A DNA stretch of 64,000 bases from JBFIHF01 sp964411125 (GTDB taxonomy: Bacteria > Myxococcota_A > Bradymonadia > Bradymonadales > Bradymonadaceae): assembly GCA_964411125.1 (NCBI GenBank), contig CAYPJU010000018.1:28193-92192 (forward strand), written 5' to 3'. The notes beneath the pieces are model-generated. The model saw only the letters and a list, made by a program, of their open reading frames with translations. It had not been told where the DNA came from and did not search any database. Shown one piece after another: positions 34,115 to 43,682 of the stretch. Each line of letters opens with the position of its first letter. The first letter of the stretch is position 1. A program made the translations under genes and the position numbers.

Positions 34115-37100
34115 ATGGCGACCGTCGGTCCATACGAACTCGTCGAAATCGCCGGCCGCGGGGGCATGTGCGACGTCTGGCGTGCGCAGAGCGCCGCGGG
34201 GACGAACGTCGCCGTCAAGCTGTTGCGCCCCGAGTTTCCGGCTGAGCTGCTTCGACGCGAGGTCGAGCACACTGCCCGCATGAATCACCGCGGCATCGTC
34301 GGGATTCATGGATGGGGCGAGGTGACGAGGGTGGAGGCGACCGACTCTCCCGAGCTGCTGGCGCAGGGCTCTCCGTGGGTCGCGATGGAGTACGTCGCGG
34401 GGGGGAGCCTGACGTCCGAGGACGCGATGGGGTGGGACGACTTTCGGAGCTTCGCGGTTCAGATCCTCGACGCGCTGATGCACGCGCATGCTCGCGGCCT
34501 GGTTCATCGCGACATCAAGCCGGGAAACGTTCTGGTGGCTCGACGGCCCGACGGCCCGCGCTACGTCCTGACGGACTTCGGGATCGCGTTTGCCAGCCGG
34601 ACGCAGCGTCGCAGCGCGCTCGAGCTGAGCATGGCCGGTGCGGGGACGCCCGTGTACATGTCACCCGAGCAGATCGCCGGGAAGTGGCGCGAGTTCGGTC
34701 GGCACACCGACCTCTTCTGCCTGGGGGTGATGCTCTACGAGCGGATCTTCGGGCGGCTCCCCTTCGAAGCCAATTCGGGCGCCGCGATGATGATGGCGCA
34801 ATCGCGCGGTCCCATGCTCGAGGGACCGACGATGTTCCCGATCCCGGAGGGGCTCAAGGGCTGGCTGGCGCGTATGCTCCGCTACCAGCCATCTTCACGC
34901 TTCTCGTTCGCGGCCCACGCCGCCCACGAGTTTCTGCGCCTCGAGCGAGTGAGCGGGGCCGGGCGGCGGGCGCTCAGCCGGCCCCACGTCGACGTGCCGA
35001 CGCTGGCGATTCCGGAGGATTGGAAGCAGGAGGCGATCGCGGCCGACGCCGAGCCGGTGCAGGTCGTCCGGCCGACGCTCAAACCCGGCGAGACCGCACC
35101 ACTCGCTGAGGACTGGCGCACGGGGGAGGACGACGGCATGGTCCCCATCGAAGCGATCGGGCTGCAGTGGTTCGGTCTTCGGACGGTCGGGATGATCGGA
35201 CGGGAGGAGCTTCGCGATGCGCTCTGGGGGGAGCTTCGGGCGGCGATCGAGAGCCGCGCGGCCCGGATCGCCGTGGTCCGGGGCCCCTACGGAATGGGTG
35301 CCAGTCGGGTGGCGCGGTGGCTCTGCGAGCGCGCCAGCGAGCTCGGCGTGGCGGACCAGGCCCGGGTGCGACCGGTAGAAGGCGGTCTGTCGATCCCCGG
35401 GATCGTGGAGCACGAGCTCGGGCTGCAGGGGCTCGAGCGCGCCCGGCGGATGGAGCGGGTCACCGAGCTGCTGGGCGATGCAAACATCGATCTCGAGCGC
35501 CTGGTGGATCTCACCCTCGCACGCCCCATGTCGTTCGCGAGTCAGCGAGGACTCGTCACCGCCATGGTCGGCGCGATCGCCAGCCGGACGCCGCTCGTCA
35601 TCTGGCTCGATGATGCGCATCGGGACACGACGGCGCTCGACATCGCGCTCGCGCTGCGCGATGTGGCGATCCCCCTGCTGGTGGTGCTGACGGTCGACTC
35701 GGACTCGGTCGCCAACTCTCCGTACGAAGCGGAGCGCCTCGCAGAGCTGCCCTCGTTCGAAGTCTCTCCGCTCGAGGCGACCGAAATGCAGCGGTTCGTC
35801 GACCACGTAGCGGGGCCCGAAGGGGCAGTCCGAGCACGGCTCGTCGAGGCCGCGTCGGGAAGTCCGCTCCGTGCCCTCTTGCTCCTCGAACTCTCGGCCC
35901 TCGGGTTCGATCTCGGCGACGTGATCGAGCTCGATCTCGAGGGGCTCTGGTGGCAGATCGTCGCCTCGGTGCTCGACGCGACCCAGATCCGGGCCCTACT
36001 CGCTGCCGCTGTTCTCGGTGACGCCTTCCGGCGGGAGCGCTGGCGGGACCTCTGCGCCGCTTGCGACATCCCCGTGTCCGAAGACTTGGTCCAGCATTTC
36101 GTGGCTACGCGGTTGTGGTCGGGCGACGAGAACTACGAAGGGTTCGCTCACGGCTCGCTGCGAGACGCGGTAATGACGAACGCCGGTGCCGGTGGTGCGG
36201 TCGAGGAGCTGCATTGTGCCGCGGCCTCGCTCTTCGATGCGACGGGTCACGAGGGGCTGGCGGCGCGCCATCTCATCCTCGGCGGCGCAACGGAGCGAGG
36301 GATGGCGAGGATGTACGAGACCGTTCGTGCCGATTTGGAGAGCGCGCGGTTTCCCCGCGCCGAGGCGCGGGTGCGGTGGGCCGAACGCCAGCTTCACGAT
36401 CCCGGCCCGGCCGAGAGGATCTGGCTGCGGCTCGCCCGCGAGACGATCCTGCTGCGAAAGGGCGAGACGCCGGCCGATGGTTCTCGCGCGCATGCGCTCG
36501 GTACGGAAGCAGTCTCCCTCGGCATTCCTGCGCTGGCGGCCGAAGCGTTCCGGCTCGCGAGCTTCTTCGTTCCCGACCTAGACGCGAGCCGTAGACTCCT
36601 CGATTCCGCATACGAACAAGCGCTCGCGGCACAAGACGCTCGAGTCACAGGGCGGGTTTGTCACCGTCGGGCGCGGGTCGAACTGGGGGCGAAAAACTTC
36701 GCGGAGTCCGTCCGGTGGAGCGAGGAGGCGATCGACGTCGGCGGATTCGCCACCCGTTTCCTCGCCCTCGATCTGCTGGCGTTGGTGTATCTGGAAATGG
36801 GACTTCACACCAAGGCGCGAGAAACGTTGCTGCGAGCGGTGGAAGATCCGCGTTTTTCCGAGACGTCCGACGACATCGTCGTGCATCTCTACAATACGTT
36901 CGCCGAGCTCGAGCGGCGTTGTGGGGACCTGGCCGCGGCCGATGCATGCATGGAAACGGCCGTCCGGTTCATGAGCCACGCCCTCCGCATCGACGCGGCG
37001 ATTGCGAAGCTCAACTACGCGGCGCTCAAGCTCGAGCGCGGTCTCACCGCCGACGCGCGGAGTCTCGTAGCGGACGCGGTTCGGATCGGGTTCGACGGAC

Positions 37101-37393
37101 ATGACGACGTCGCGATGCATGCCGAAGCCGTCCTCGTTTGGGTCAGCGCTCAGGACGGGGACGTCGAGGGATGGAGCGAGCGTGTCGACGCTCGGATCCT
37201 GGCGTTGCGGGGCAGTGAGTACGCCAGTTTCTGGGAGAAAGCGGCGGAGAGTTGGATCGAGCACCAGCGTCCCGAACTCGCGCTGAAGGCGGTCGACATG
37301 GGGCTCGCCGCAGTCCCCGTCGCCGTGTCGGACATCGCGGCGCGGCTCAAGACGTTGCGCAAAGACCTGGTCGGCTCCCCGGATTCGGCCTGA
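34115..37393 (+). CDS. Ser/Thr kinase fused to STAND-type ATPase and TPR region, degenerate P-loop
   Basis: A 1092-residue cytoplasmic fusion. The kinase domain (about 5-280) is intact: GRGGMCDVW, Lys35, HRDIKPGN (131-138), DFGIAF, GTPVYMSPEQ. An AAA/STAND ATPase region (about 365-690) has a Walker B-like PLVIWLDDAH, but its Walker A reads GPYGMGAS near residue 390, with Ala in place of the invariant Lys. The C-terminal 400 residues are helical repeats of TPR type (LDLLALVYLEMGLHTKARETL). The architecture matches the myxobacterial kinases paired with AAA ATPase/TPR modules. It faces a convergent paralogue with an intact P-loop, 58 bases away. Confidence 0.9.
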   Translation: MATVGPYELVEIAGRGGMCDVWRAQSAAGTNVAVKLLRPEFPAELLRREVEHTARMNHRGIVGIHGWGEVTRVEATDSPELLAQGSPWVAMEYVAGGSLTSEDAMGWDDFRSFAVQILDALMHAHARGLVHRDIKPGNVLVARRPDGPRYVLTDFGIAFASRTQRRSALELSMAGAGTPVYMSPEQIAGKWREFGRHTDLFCLGVMLYERIFGRLPFEANSGAAMMMAQSRGPMLEGPTMFPIPEGLKGWLARMLRYQPSSRFSFAAHAAHEFLRLERVSGAGRRALSRPHVDVPTLAIPEDWKQEAIAADAEPVQVVRPTLKPGETAPLAEDWRTGEDDGMVPIEAIGLQWFGLRTVGMIGREELRDALWGELRAAIESRAARIAVVRGPYGMGASRVARWLCERASELGVADQARVRPVEGGLSIPGIVEHELGLQGLERARRMERVTELLGDANIDLERLVDLTLARPMSFASQRGLVTAMVGAIASRTPLVIWLDDAHRDTTALDIALALRDVAIPLLVVLTVDSDSVANSPYEAERLAELPSFEVSPLEATEMQRFVDHVAGPEGAVRARLVEAASGSPLRALLLLELSALGFDLGDVIELDLEGLWWQIVASVLDATQIRALLAAAVLGDAFRRERWRDLCAACDIPVSEDLVQHFVATRLWSGDENYEGFAHGSLRDAVMTNAGAGGAVEELHCAAASLFDATGHEGLAARHLILGGATERGMARMYETVRADLESARFPRAEARVRWAERQLHDPGPAERIWLRLARETILLRKGETPADGSRAHALGTEAVSLGIPALAAEAFRLASFFVPDLDASRRLLDSAYEQALAAQDARVTGRVCHRRARVELGAKNFAESVRWSEEAIDVGGFATRFLALDLLALVYLEMGLHTKARETLLRAVEDPRFSETSDDIVVHLYNTFAELERRCGDLAAADACMETAVRFMSHALRIDAAIAKLNYAALKLERGLTADARSLVADAVRIGFDGHDDVAMHAEAVLVWVSAQDGDVEGWSERVDARILALRGSEYASFWEKAAESWIEHQRPELALKAVDMGLAAVPVAVSDIAARLKTLRKDLVGSPDSA

Positions 37394-37450
37394 ACCGCGA
37401 GGAGAGGTCACGACCCGGGACGATCGCTGGGAGCGGTCGCCAACGGGATC

Positions 37451-40400
37451 TCATCGGGGGTGGCCCAACTTCTCCCACTGTCGGGCGGCGATCGAGGCGA
37501 GGGCGTCGGCGATTTCGTTCATTCCTTGCTGTCGGGCCCGCTCGGCGGCGAGGCTGGCGTCACGCGCGATCCCGTAAACGACCTTTCCGGTCCGAAGGCC
37601 GGGCTCCGCCAACGCCAGGTGCCGAGCCGCTCGGGCGGAATCGCCGTCGACGACTGCCAGGAGGACGTGCGCTAGCTGCAACCGTACGTACTCGTACAGC
37701 GTCGGAGAGACGAGGTGGTCGAACCATTCGAGTTGCCGATGACTGGTCGCTGCCGGGTCATGGCGGCAGGCGGACAGCACGGCGAGAAGCTCGGTGAGTA
37801 CGAGCGGGTTTCTGTTGCTGTACGGCGCGAGCGCTTCGAGCTGCGCCTTGCAGCGCAGGAGCTCGTCATGTTCGTCGAGCATCTCTGCGGCCTGCGCGCG
37901 GTGACGCCAGACCAGGGTATCGTGACCGCTCGCAGACTCTCGTTCGTCGTTTGCGCGTGCCATCCAGACAGGGATTCGCTCGAGCAGGCCGCCGCAGATG
38001 GCGACCTCCAGGCCGTAGCTCGCCACGTAGGTCCGGCACGCGACCTCGTCATCCGATGCGAAGGAGTCGTAGGCATCCTGCAGAATTCGGTCTGCCTCGG
38101 CCGCGCGGCCTACGCAGCCGAGGACCAGCGTCGCGTCGCCGACGACGCGGGCGCGAGACTCCGGGGAGTCGATGGCGGGCAGGCCACCGAGTGCTTCGTC
38201 CGCCAGCCTCACCGCGGTGTCGCTGGTCGGGGCGACGCAGATTTCCCACCACGCCAGTGCTGCCGCGGCCTCCGACGACAATCGCTCGTCGCCGATCCGG
38301 CGCGCCGCGGCGAGCGACTCGGTCAACAGCGAGCAGGCAGCGTCGAACTCGCCGTACGGATGGAGCTGATATCTCGCATAGAGGGTGATCGCGTCGACGA
38401 CGACCGGGCTGTCGATCTCGAGCGGCAGAGCGCTCGCGATCTCACGGAAGAGTTCGATCATCCGCACGAGCTCACGGTCCTTCCAGAGGAACGTCCGCGC
38501 CGCATCGATGACGATTCCGAGCGCCGGAAGGTCCGCGGCCGATCTCGCCACGTGCGTCGCATAGCGCGTGAAGTGGTCCGAACCGCGACTCGCGACCGGT
38601 CGGAGGGCCCGAGCCGCCCGCTCGTGCATTTCGACGTCGCGGCCCGAGGCCGCCGCGGACCGTAGCAAGACGGCGCGGATCATCTCGTCGACGAAACGCC
38701 AGTCGCCGCCTGACGTCGGTTCCAGCAGGTGGGCGCGGTGCGCCTGCTCCAGCACTTCGTCAGCCCCCGCTGCGAACCCTGCGCAGCCACGGCGGAACAC
38801 GTCTTCTTCGAATCGACTCCCGAGCGTGGCGGCGAGCTCGAGAGCCATCTCGACGGACCCGCCGGAGGCGCTGGCGTCCTGAAGGAAACGATCGAGGCGG
38901 TCGCGCACGAGCTGGAAGGTGTCCCTCGGCAACGACAGCTCCTCGGGCCGCCCGATCGCCCACCCGTCCGCACTCGCCTCGAGCGCCCCCCGCTCGATCG
39001 CGTCGGCGAGCAGGTTTTGCAGGTAGCGTAGGTCACCGCGGCTGTGGGCGAGCAGCCCGACCGCGGCTTCGAATTCGAGCCCGTACCATTCGGTGAGGAG
39101 GGCGTGCTGCGCCTTGTCCGGCACCGGGTCGAGGACGATCCGCCGCGTCTGCGGGCTCGCGGCGAGGTCTCGGAGGAGGCCGTCCACGCCGGGCCAGGCA
39201 TCGACCGCCGTAGGGTCGTGCGCCAACACGGCGAGCACCGGTAGTTCGTCACGCCGCAGGATTTCGCGGAGGACGAAGAGCGCCTCGGGGCCCCATTGGG
39301 CGTCGTCGACTACGAGCACGGCCGGGCGATCTCGCGTCAGCATCCCCAGGAGTTCGTGTGCGGTGCCCACGGTGGTCGGAGTGACGTCGGCCGGGTCTCG
39401 GTTCGAGGCATGGTGGCCGACCCAGGGGGTCCAGAGCCGGGCCTGACGCAGAAACTCCGGTGAAGCGAGATCGCCGAGCCATCGCTCGATCCGCTCCAGG
39501 GCGCTGGCCGCGTCGAGCCCTCCGATCCGGAAGTGGCGGCGGACCATCCCCCCCAGGCCATGGAACTCGTCGCGACGCTCGTGCTCGGCCCACAGGCTCC
39601 TCGCCGCACCACATTCCGCTGCCGCGGCCGCAAACGAGCCGAGTAGCCGCGACTTGCCCGTGCCGGAGGCGCCCTCGACGAGGATGCACATCGGTGTACC
39701 CGCGTCGTGAACCGCACGAAGGGCGTTCCAGAGGAGCGCCCGTTCCTCGTCGCGGCGAAGCAGAGGGACCGGCCTGAGACCGTGCAGCTTGACGCCGGTG
39801 TGGCGCAGGACCTGGCGATGGTGTCCGAGCTCCTCGGCCCAGATGCGCGGAACCGGGGGGATGAGTTTCGTGGGGAGGGGAGCCTCGTCCACTCGGTGGG
39901 ACGGTGCCGATTCGACGCCCGGGAAGGCTTCGGAATTTCGCACCATGGGGAGCGTCTCGGGAAGCCACGGTATCGTCGGCGCAGCCAGGGTAGTGGCGAC
40001 GGAGGCGACGGGAGTGGCGTTCGAAGCGAGGGGCGCCGGGGCGGGCACCGGGGGCAGCGTCAACAAGCTCCACGCGGCGTCGGCGGCATGCTGACATCGG
40101 CTCCTCGGGTCCTTGTCGAGCAACCACCCCAGCCACGCCTCGAGTCCGGGCGGGACCGGCAGGCCTCGTGGCAAGCTCGGCCGGTCGGCATGCAGATGTT
40201 GATTGAGAACGTCGAGGTAGTTGCTGCCCTGGTACGGCGGGCGCCCGGTGACGAGCTCGTGAGCCACGCAACCGACGGCGTACAGATCCGTCCATGGACC
40301 GTAATCTCGGAGCTCCCCACGGATTTGCTCGGGTGCCATGTAGTGGGGGGTTCCGCTGAACTGGCCACTCCCCTGCAGCACGGTGTCGGGGTCGAGGTGG

Positions 40401-40885
40401 GCGAGCCCGAAGTCGGCAATTTTCGGTGTCGAAGTCGACAGGACGTCGTCCAGTAAGATGTTGTCGGGTTTCAGGTCACGGTGAATCACGCCGCGTGCAT
40501 GGGCATGAGCGAGCCCGGCCAAGACGTGCGCGAGCAGGCGCTGCACCTGGGGCCAGTCGCGGAGCCAGTGGCTCGAAAGAGCACCCCCTCGCATCAGCTC
40601 GAGCACGAGAAAATCGGTTCCCGCCGCGACGTCGAAACCTTCGACGACGAGGTCGCGCTCCACGGTTCCGACGTCGAGCAGGCTGACGATGTTGGGGTGG
40701 GTGAGCTGCGCGGTGGCCCGAATCTCGTCGCGGGCGCGAGCCCGCCCCGTGATCGAGCCGTCGGAGCGAGGGCGGAGGATCTTCAGGGCGACCTCGCGGC
40801 CCGCCGAAAGGTGGCGCGCACGGTAAACGACCGCCATTCCACCTTCGCCGAGCTGCTCCAGAAACTCGTAATCTCCAATCCGCAC
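37451..40885 (-). CDS. Ser/Thr kinase fused to STAND-type ATPase and TPR region
   Basis: An 1144-residue paralogue of the convergent gene at 34115-37393. The kinase domain is complete (GEGGMAVVYRARHL, VALKILRP, HRDLKPDN, DFGLAHL, GTPHYMAPEQ). A Pro/Ala-rich linker leads to an ATPase module with an intact Walker A (EGASGTGKSRLL, about residue 405) and Walker B (AVLVVDDAQWG), followed by about 500 residues of helical repeats. It should bind ATP at two sites and act in the cytoplasm as a signalling hub. GTG 40885 is preferred because GGGAG lies nine bases upstream; a GTG at 40921 would add 12 residues. Confidence 0.9.
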   Translation of the reverse strand: MRIGDYEFLEQLGEGGMAVVYRARHLSAGREVALKILRPRSDGSITGRARARDEIRATAQLTHPNIVSLLDVGTVERDLVVEGFDVAAGTDFLVLELMRGGALSSHWLRDWPQVQRLLAHVLAGLAHAHARGVIHRDLKPDNILLDDVLSTSTPKIADFGLAHLDPDTVLQGSGQFSGTPHYMAPEQIRGELRDYGPWTDLYAVGCVAHELVTGRPPYQGSNYLDVLNQHLHADRPSLPRGLPVPPGLEAWLGWLLDKDPRSRCQHAADAAWSLLTLPPVPAPAPLASNATPVASVATTLAAPTIPWLPETLPMVRNSEAFPGVESAPSHRVDEAPLPTKLIPPVPRIWAEELGHHRQVLRHTGVKLHGLRPVPLLRRDEERALLWNALRAVHDAGTPMCILVEGASGTGKSRLLGSFAAAAAECGAARSLWAEHERRDEFHGLGGMVRRHFRIGGLDAASALERIERWLGDLASPEFLRQARLWTPWVGHHASNRDPADVTPTTVGTAHELLGMLTRDRPAVLVVDDAQWGPEALFVLREILRRDELPVLAVLAHDPTAVDAWPGVDGLLRDLAASPQTRRIVLDPVPDKAQHALLTEWYGLEFEAAVGLLAHSRGDLRYLQNLLADAIERGALEASADGWAIGRPEELSLPRDTFQLVRDRLDRFLQDASASGGSVEMALELAATLGSRFEEDVFRRGCAGFAAGADEVLEQAHRAHLLEPTSGGDWRFVDEMIRAVLLRSAAASGRDVEMHERAARALRPVASRGSDHFTRYATHVARSAADLPALGIVIDAARTFLWKDRELVRMIELFREIASALPLEIDSPVVVDAITLYARYQLHPYGEFDAACSLLTESLAAARRIGDERLSSEAAAALAWWEICVAPTSDTAVRLADEALGGLPAIDSPESRARVVGDATLVLGCVGRAAEADRILQDAYDSFASDDEVACRTYVASYGLEVAICGGLLERIPVWMARANDERESASGHDTLVWRHRAQAAEMLDEHDELLRCKAQLEALAPYSNRNPLVLTELLAVLSACRHDPAATSHRQLEWFDHLVSPTLYEYVRLQLAHVLLAVVDGDSARAARHLALAEPGLRTGKVVYGIARDASLAAERARQQGMNEIADALASIAARQWEKLGHPR

Positions 40886-41005
40886 GTTCTCGCTCTCCCT
40901 GGCGAGGAGAGACGATAGCACATTGAGAGGAGAGCGACCCCGACGGGGAACGTCGAATTGAGACGCCCTCCTGGGTAGGCAGCGGCGACCTCGAGAGGCC
41001 TGTCG

Positions 41006-42493
41006 TCATTCCATCTCGGTCATCCCAGCCGTCGCGGGACCGGCGATGTATGCGCCGTCGCACTCGAACCGGGAGCCGTGACACGGACAGTCCCAAGTCT
41101 TCTCCGCAGTGTTCCACACGAGCTCGCACCCCATGTGCGGACATTTCGGGGAGAGCTCGACGACGTCACCCTCCACATTGCGATAGGCCGCTACCTTGTC
41201 GCCTGCGACCTCCACGATTCCACCCTCCCCGGGAGCGAGGGCGTCCAGAGAGCGCTCGTCTGCGGACCTCAAGCGATCGCCCACGAAGTGCTTCGCGACT
41301 TCGACGTTGTCCTTCACGAAGTCGGCCGCCGAGTTCATCGCGTCGATCCGGGTCGCGGAGAAGAATTCGCTCCAGTCGTTGTCTCTACCGGCGAATGCGT
41401 CGCTGATCACCATCGCCGCGATCGGCCCGTTGGTGAGCCCCCACTTGCGAAAGCCCGTGGCGAGGACCAGCTCGTCTCGGCTACGGGGCATTCGACCGAC
41501 GTAGGGGATGTCGTCGAGGGGGACATAGTCGTGCGACGACCATCGGAACGCCGGTTCGCCGAGACCGAATCGTTCCCTCGCCCAGTCGGCGATCGCCGCG
41601 TAACAGCTCTGCGTGTCGGACTGCTCGCCGACGCGATGGGTCTCGCCTCCGACCAGGATGAAACCGCCGGCCTGCCGAAGGGTTCGCGTGGGGTCGTCGA
41701 CGGAAAGGTACATTCCTCGCAGACCGCCGCTCGCGCCGCTCTCGAAGGCGCTGAGGTAGGTTTGCGACGGACGGGTCTTCGAGAAGAAAGCGCCCCGGTC
41801 GAGGAAAGGTAGGAGCGTCGCCACCACGACCCGCCTGGCGTTGACGAGCGCCCCGTTCCCGAGCCGAATCTCGAAGTGGTCACCCTGATCGTCCACGTCG
41901 ACGGCCTGGCTCTGTTCGAACACCCTGCCCCCGTGTTTCACGATGCCCCGAGCCAGACCATGGCAGAAACGAAAGGAGTCGTACTGGATCTGGTCGTCGA
42001 GCCGGACCGCCCCGGCGACCGGGAAGGGGAGCTCGGTGTCGCTGACGAACTCTGCCGGAAGACCGGCGCGTGTCGCGGCCTCCACCTCCGACCGAATCGT
42101 CGGGAGGTTCGCCCCGTCCTCCGCGTAGGTGTAGGTCGGACGACGCTCCAGATTGCACTCGATCGATAGCTGGTCGGCCAGCCTGAGCGTCAGCTTCATC
42201 GCGGCGACGGTTGCCGCCGCATAGGTCTGGGCCCCTTCGCGGCCGAACGACCTCTCGAGCTTTTGATAGATGGCCCCCTGCAGCGCGGTGACCTTGCCGG
42301 TCGTGTGTCCCGTGGTCCCCGTGCCAATGCGTCGTGCCTCGAAGAGCGCGACGTCTGCTCCTTCCATGGCGAGCAGCGTCGCCGTGGTGAGTCCCGCTAT
42401 GCCTCCGCCGAGTACGGCGACGTCGACATCGAGATTGCCTGCCGGGGGATAGGAATCAGACGGATTTGCCAACCATAGAGATTTCGTATGCAT
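41006..42493 (-). CDS. FAD-dependent oxidoreductase with C-terminal Rieske domain
   Basis: A 495-residue cytoplasmic flavoprotein. The N-terminal FAD Rossmann motif is VAVLGGGIAGLTTATLLAMEG, here cited in parts, followed by a DAO-type fold with TTGHTTGKVTALQG and GRMPRSRDELVLATGFRKWG. The last 80 residues form a Rieske [2Fe-2S] domain with CPH and CPCH as cluster ligands (CPHMGC, then WDCPCHGSRF). The fusion occurs in YhfW-like proteins; the substrate is unknown, and electron transfer between flavin and cluster is likely. GAGGGAG four bases before the ATG supports the start. The leader (42494-42594) separates it from the DUF808 gene on the same strand. Confidence 0.9.
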   Translation of the reverse strand: MHTKSLWLANPSDSYPPAGNLDVDVAVLGGGIAGLTTATLLAMEGADVALFEARRIGTGTTGHTTGKVTALQGAIYQKLERSFGREGAQTYAAATVAAMKLTLRLADQLSIECNLERRPTYTYAEDGANLPTIRSEVEAATRAGLPAEFVSDTELPFPVAGAVRLDDQIQYDSFRFCHGLARGIVKHGGRVFEQSQAVDVDDQGDHFEIRLGNGALVNARRVVVATLLPFLDRGAFFSKTRPSQTYLSAFESGASGGLRGMYLSVDDPTRTLRQAGGFILVGGETHRVGEQSDTQSCYAAIADWARERFGLGEPAFRWSSHDYVPLDDIPYVGRMPRSRDELVLATGFRKWGLTNGPIAAMVISDAFAGRDNDWSEFFSATRIDAMNSAADFVKDNVEVAKHFVGDRLRSADERSLDALAPGEGGIVEVAGDKVAAYRNVEGDVVELSPKCPHMGCELVWNTAEKTWDCPCHGSRFECDGAYIAGPATAGMTEME

Positions 42494-42594
42494 GATGCTC
42501 CCTCGCTCTGAAAGAGAGAGTCATCACGTCGGGCTGGCTTTCAAACGAAACGGTCGTCACTCGCTGCACCCTCGCGAGTGGTCCGCGTCTCCGG

Positions 42595-43542
42595 TCATCC
42601 GTGGGATGCCGGAGCGCTCTCGCCGCGTACCTTCTGGTAGACCTTCTTGATGCCGCTCACGACCGCGACGATGATCCCGCCGGCGATGACGCCGACGACG
42701 CCGTTGAGGAGCATCTCGACCAACCATCCGAAGCTTCCGCCCGCTTCTTTTCCGGCGAGCACCAGATGATGCACGGGCCCGATCCCGTGCGCGAGAATCC
42801 CGCCGCCCACGAGGAACATCGCCACGGTGCCGGCGATCCCGAGGAACCGCATCAGCCTCGGCGCCGCGGCCAGGATGACGTGCCCTAGCTTGTCTTTGAG
42901 CGTGTCCTCCGGGCTGGTCCGGACGAGGTGGACGCCAAGGTCGTCGAGCTTCACGATCCCAGCGACCAGCCCGTAGACCACGACCACCATCCCGATCGCG
43001 ATCGTGACGAGCACCCCGAGGGTGGTCACCAGCTCCGCGTCTTCCGGGACGCTTCCGAGTGCGATGACGATGATCTCGGCGGACAGGATGAAGTCGGTGC
43101 GGATCGCCCCTTTGATCTTCTTCTTCTCGAGGTCGACCATATCGACCTCGGGATTCTTCACCGCCTCGTGCAGCGCCGCTTTCTCGGCTTCCTCCTCGTG
43201 GTCGTGCGGCAACACCTTGTGCATGACCTTGTGAAATCCCTCGTAGGCGAGGAAGCCGCCCCCGAGCATCAGGAGCGGCGTGATCGCCCAGGGGATCAGA
43301 GCGCTGATGGCAAGGGCGGCCGGCACGAGGATCACCTTGTTGACGAGGCCGCCCTTGGCGACGGCCCAGATCACCGGCAGCTCGCGGTCGGCATCCACCC
43401 CGGTGACCTGCTCCGCATTGAGCGCGAGGTCGTCGCCCAGGACCCCGGCGGTCTTCTTCGCGGCGACCTTGGTCATCACGCCGATGTCGTCGAGTACGGT
43501 CGCGATGTCGTCGATGAGGGCAAGTAGGCTCGATCCCGCCAT
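42595..43542 (-). CDS. DUF808 (YedI-like) inner-membrane protein
   Basis: A 315-residue membrane protein of the DUF808 family. It begins with the characteristic MAGSSLLALIDDIATVLDDI and contains VMTKVAAKKTAGVLGDDLALNAEQVTG (cited in parts) and several transmembrane helices such as PAALAISALIPWAITPLLML and LGVLVTIAIGMVVVVYGL. A His/Glu-rich cytoplasmic loop (LPHDHEEEAEK) is present. The family has no established function. The ATG start is the only one that begins at the family N-terminus; the open frame upstream is not used. Confidence 0.9.
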   Translation of the reverse strand: MAGSSLLALIDDIATVLDDIGVMTKVAAKKTAGVLGDDLALNAEQVTGVDADRELPVIWAVAKGGLVNKVILVPAALAISALIPWAITPLLMLGGGFLAYEGFHKVMHKVLPHDHEEEAEKAALHEAVKNPEVDMVDLEKKKIKGAIRTDFILSAEIIVIALGSVPEDAELVTTLGVLVTIAIGMVVVVYGLVAGIVKLDDLGVHLVRTSPEDTLKDKLGHVILAAAPRLMRFLGIAGTVAMFLVGGGILAHGIGPVHHLVLAGKEAGGSFGWLVEMLLNGVVGVIAGGIIVAVVSGIKKVYQKVRGESAPASHG

Positions 43543-43682
43543 GAACAATTCACTCCACAAGAGGTGCCGGCGCTGCCTTACCACGCGATGCAGGGCCGTG
43601 ATCCGTTCGAACTCGACCGCGAAGGTTGCCGATTTTCGCCGCCGCGTCCAGCGCGACCCACGATCGGCACCATCCCCTTCCG

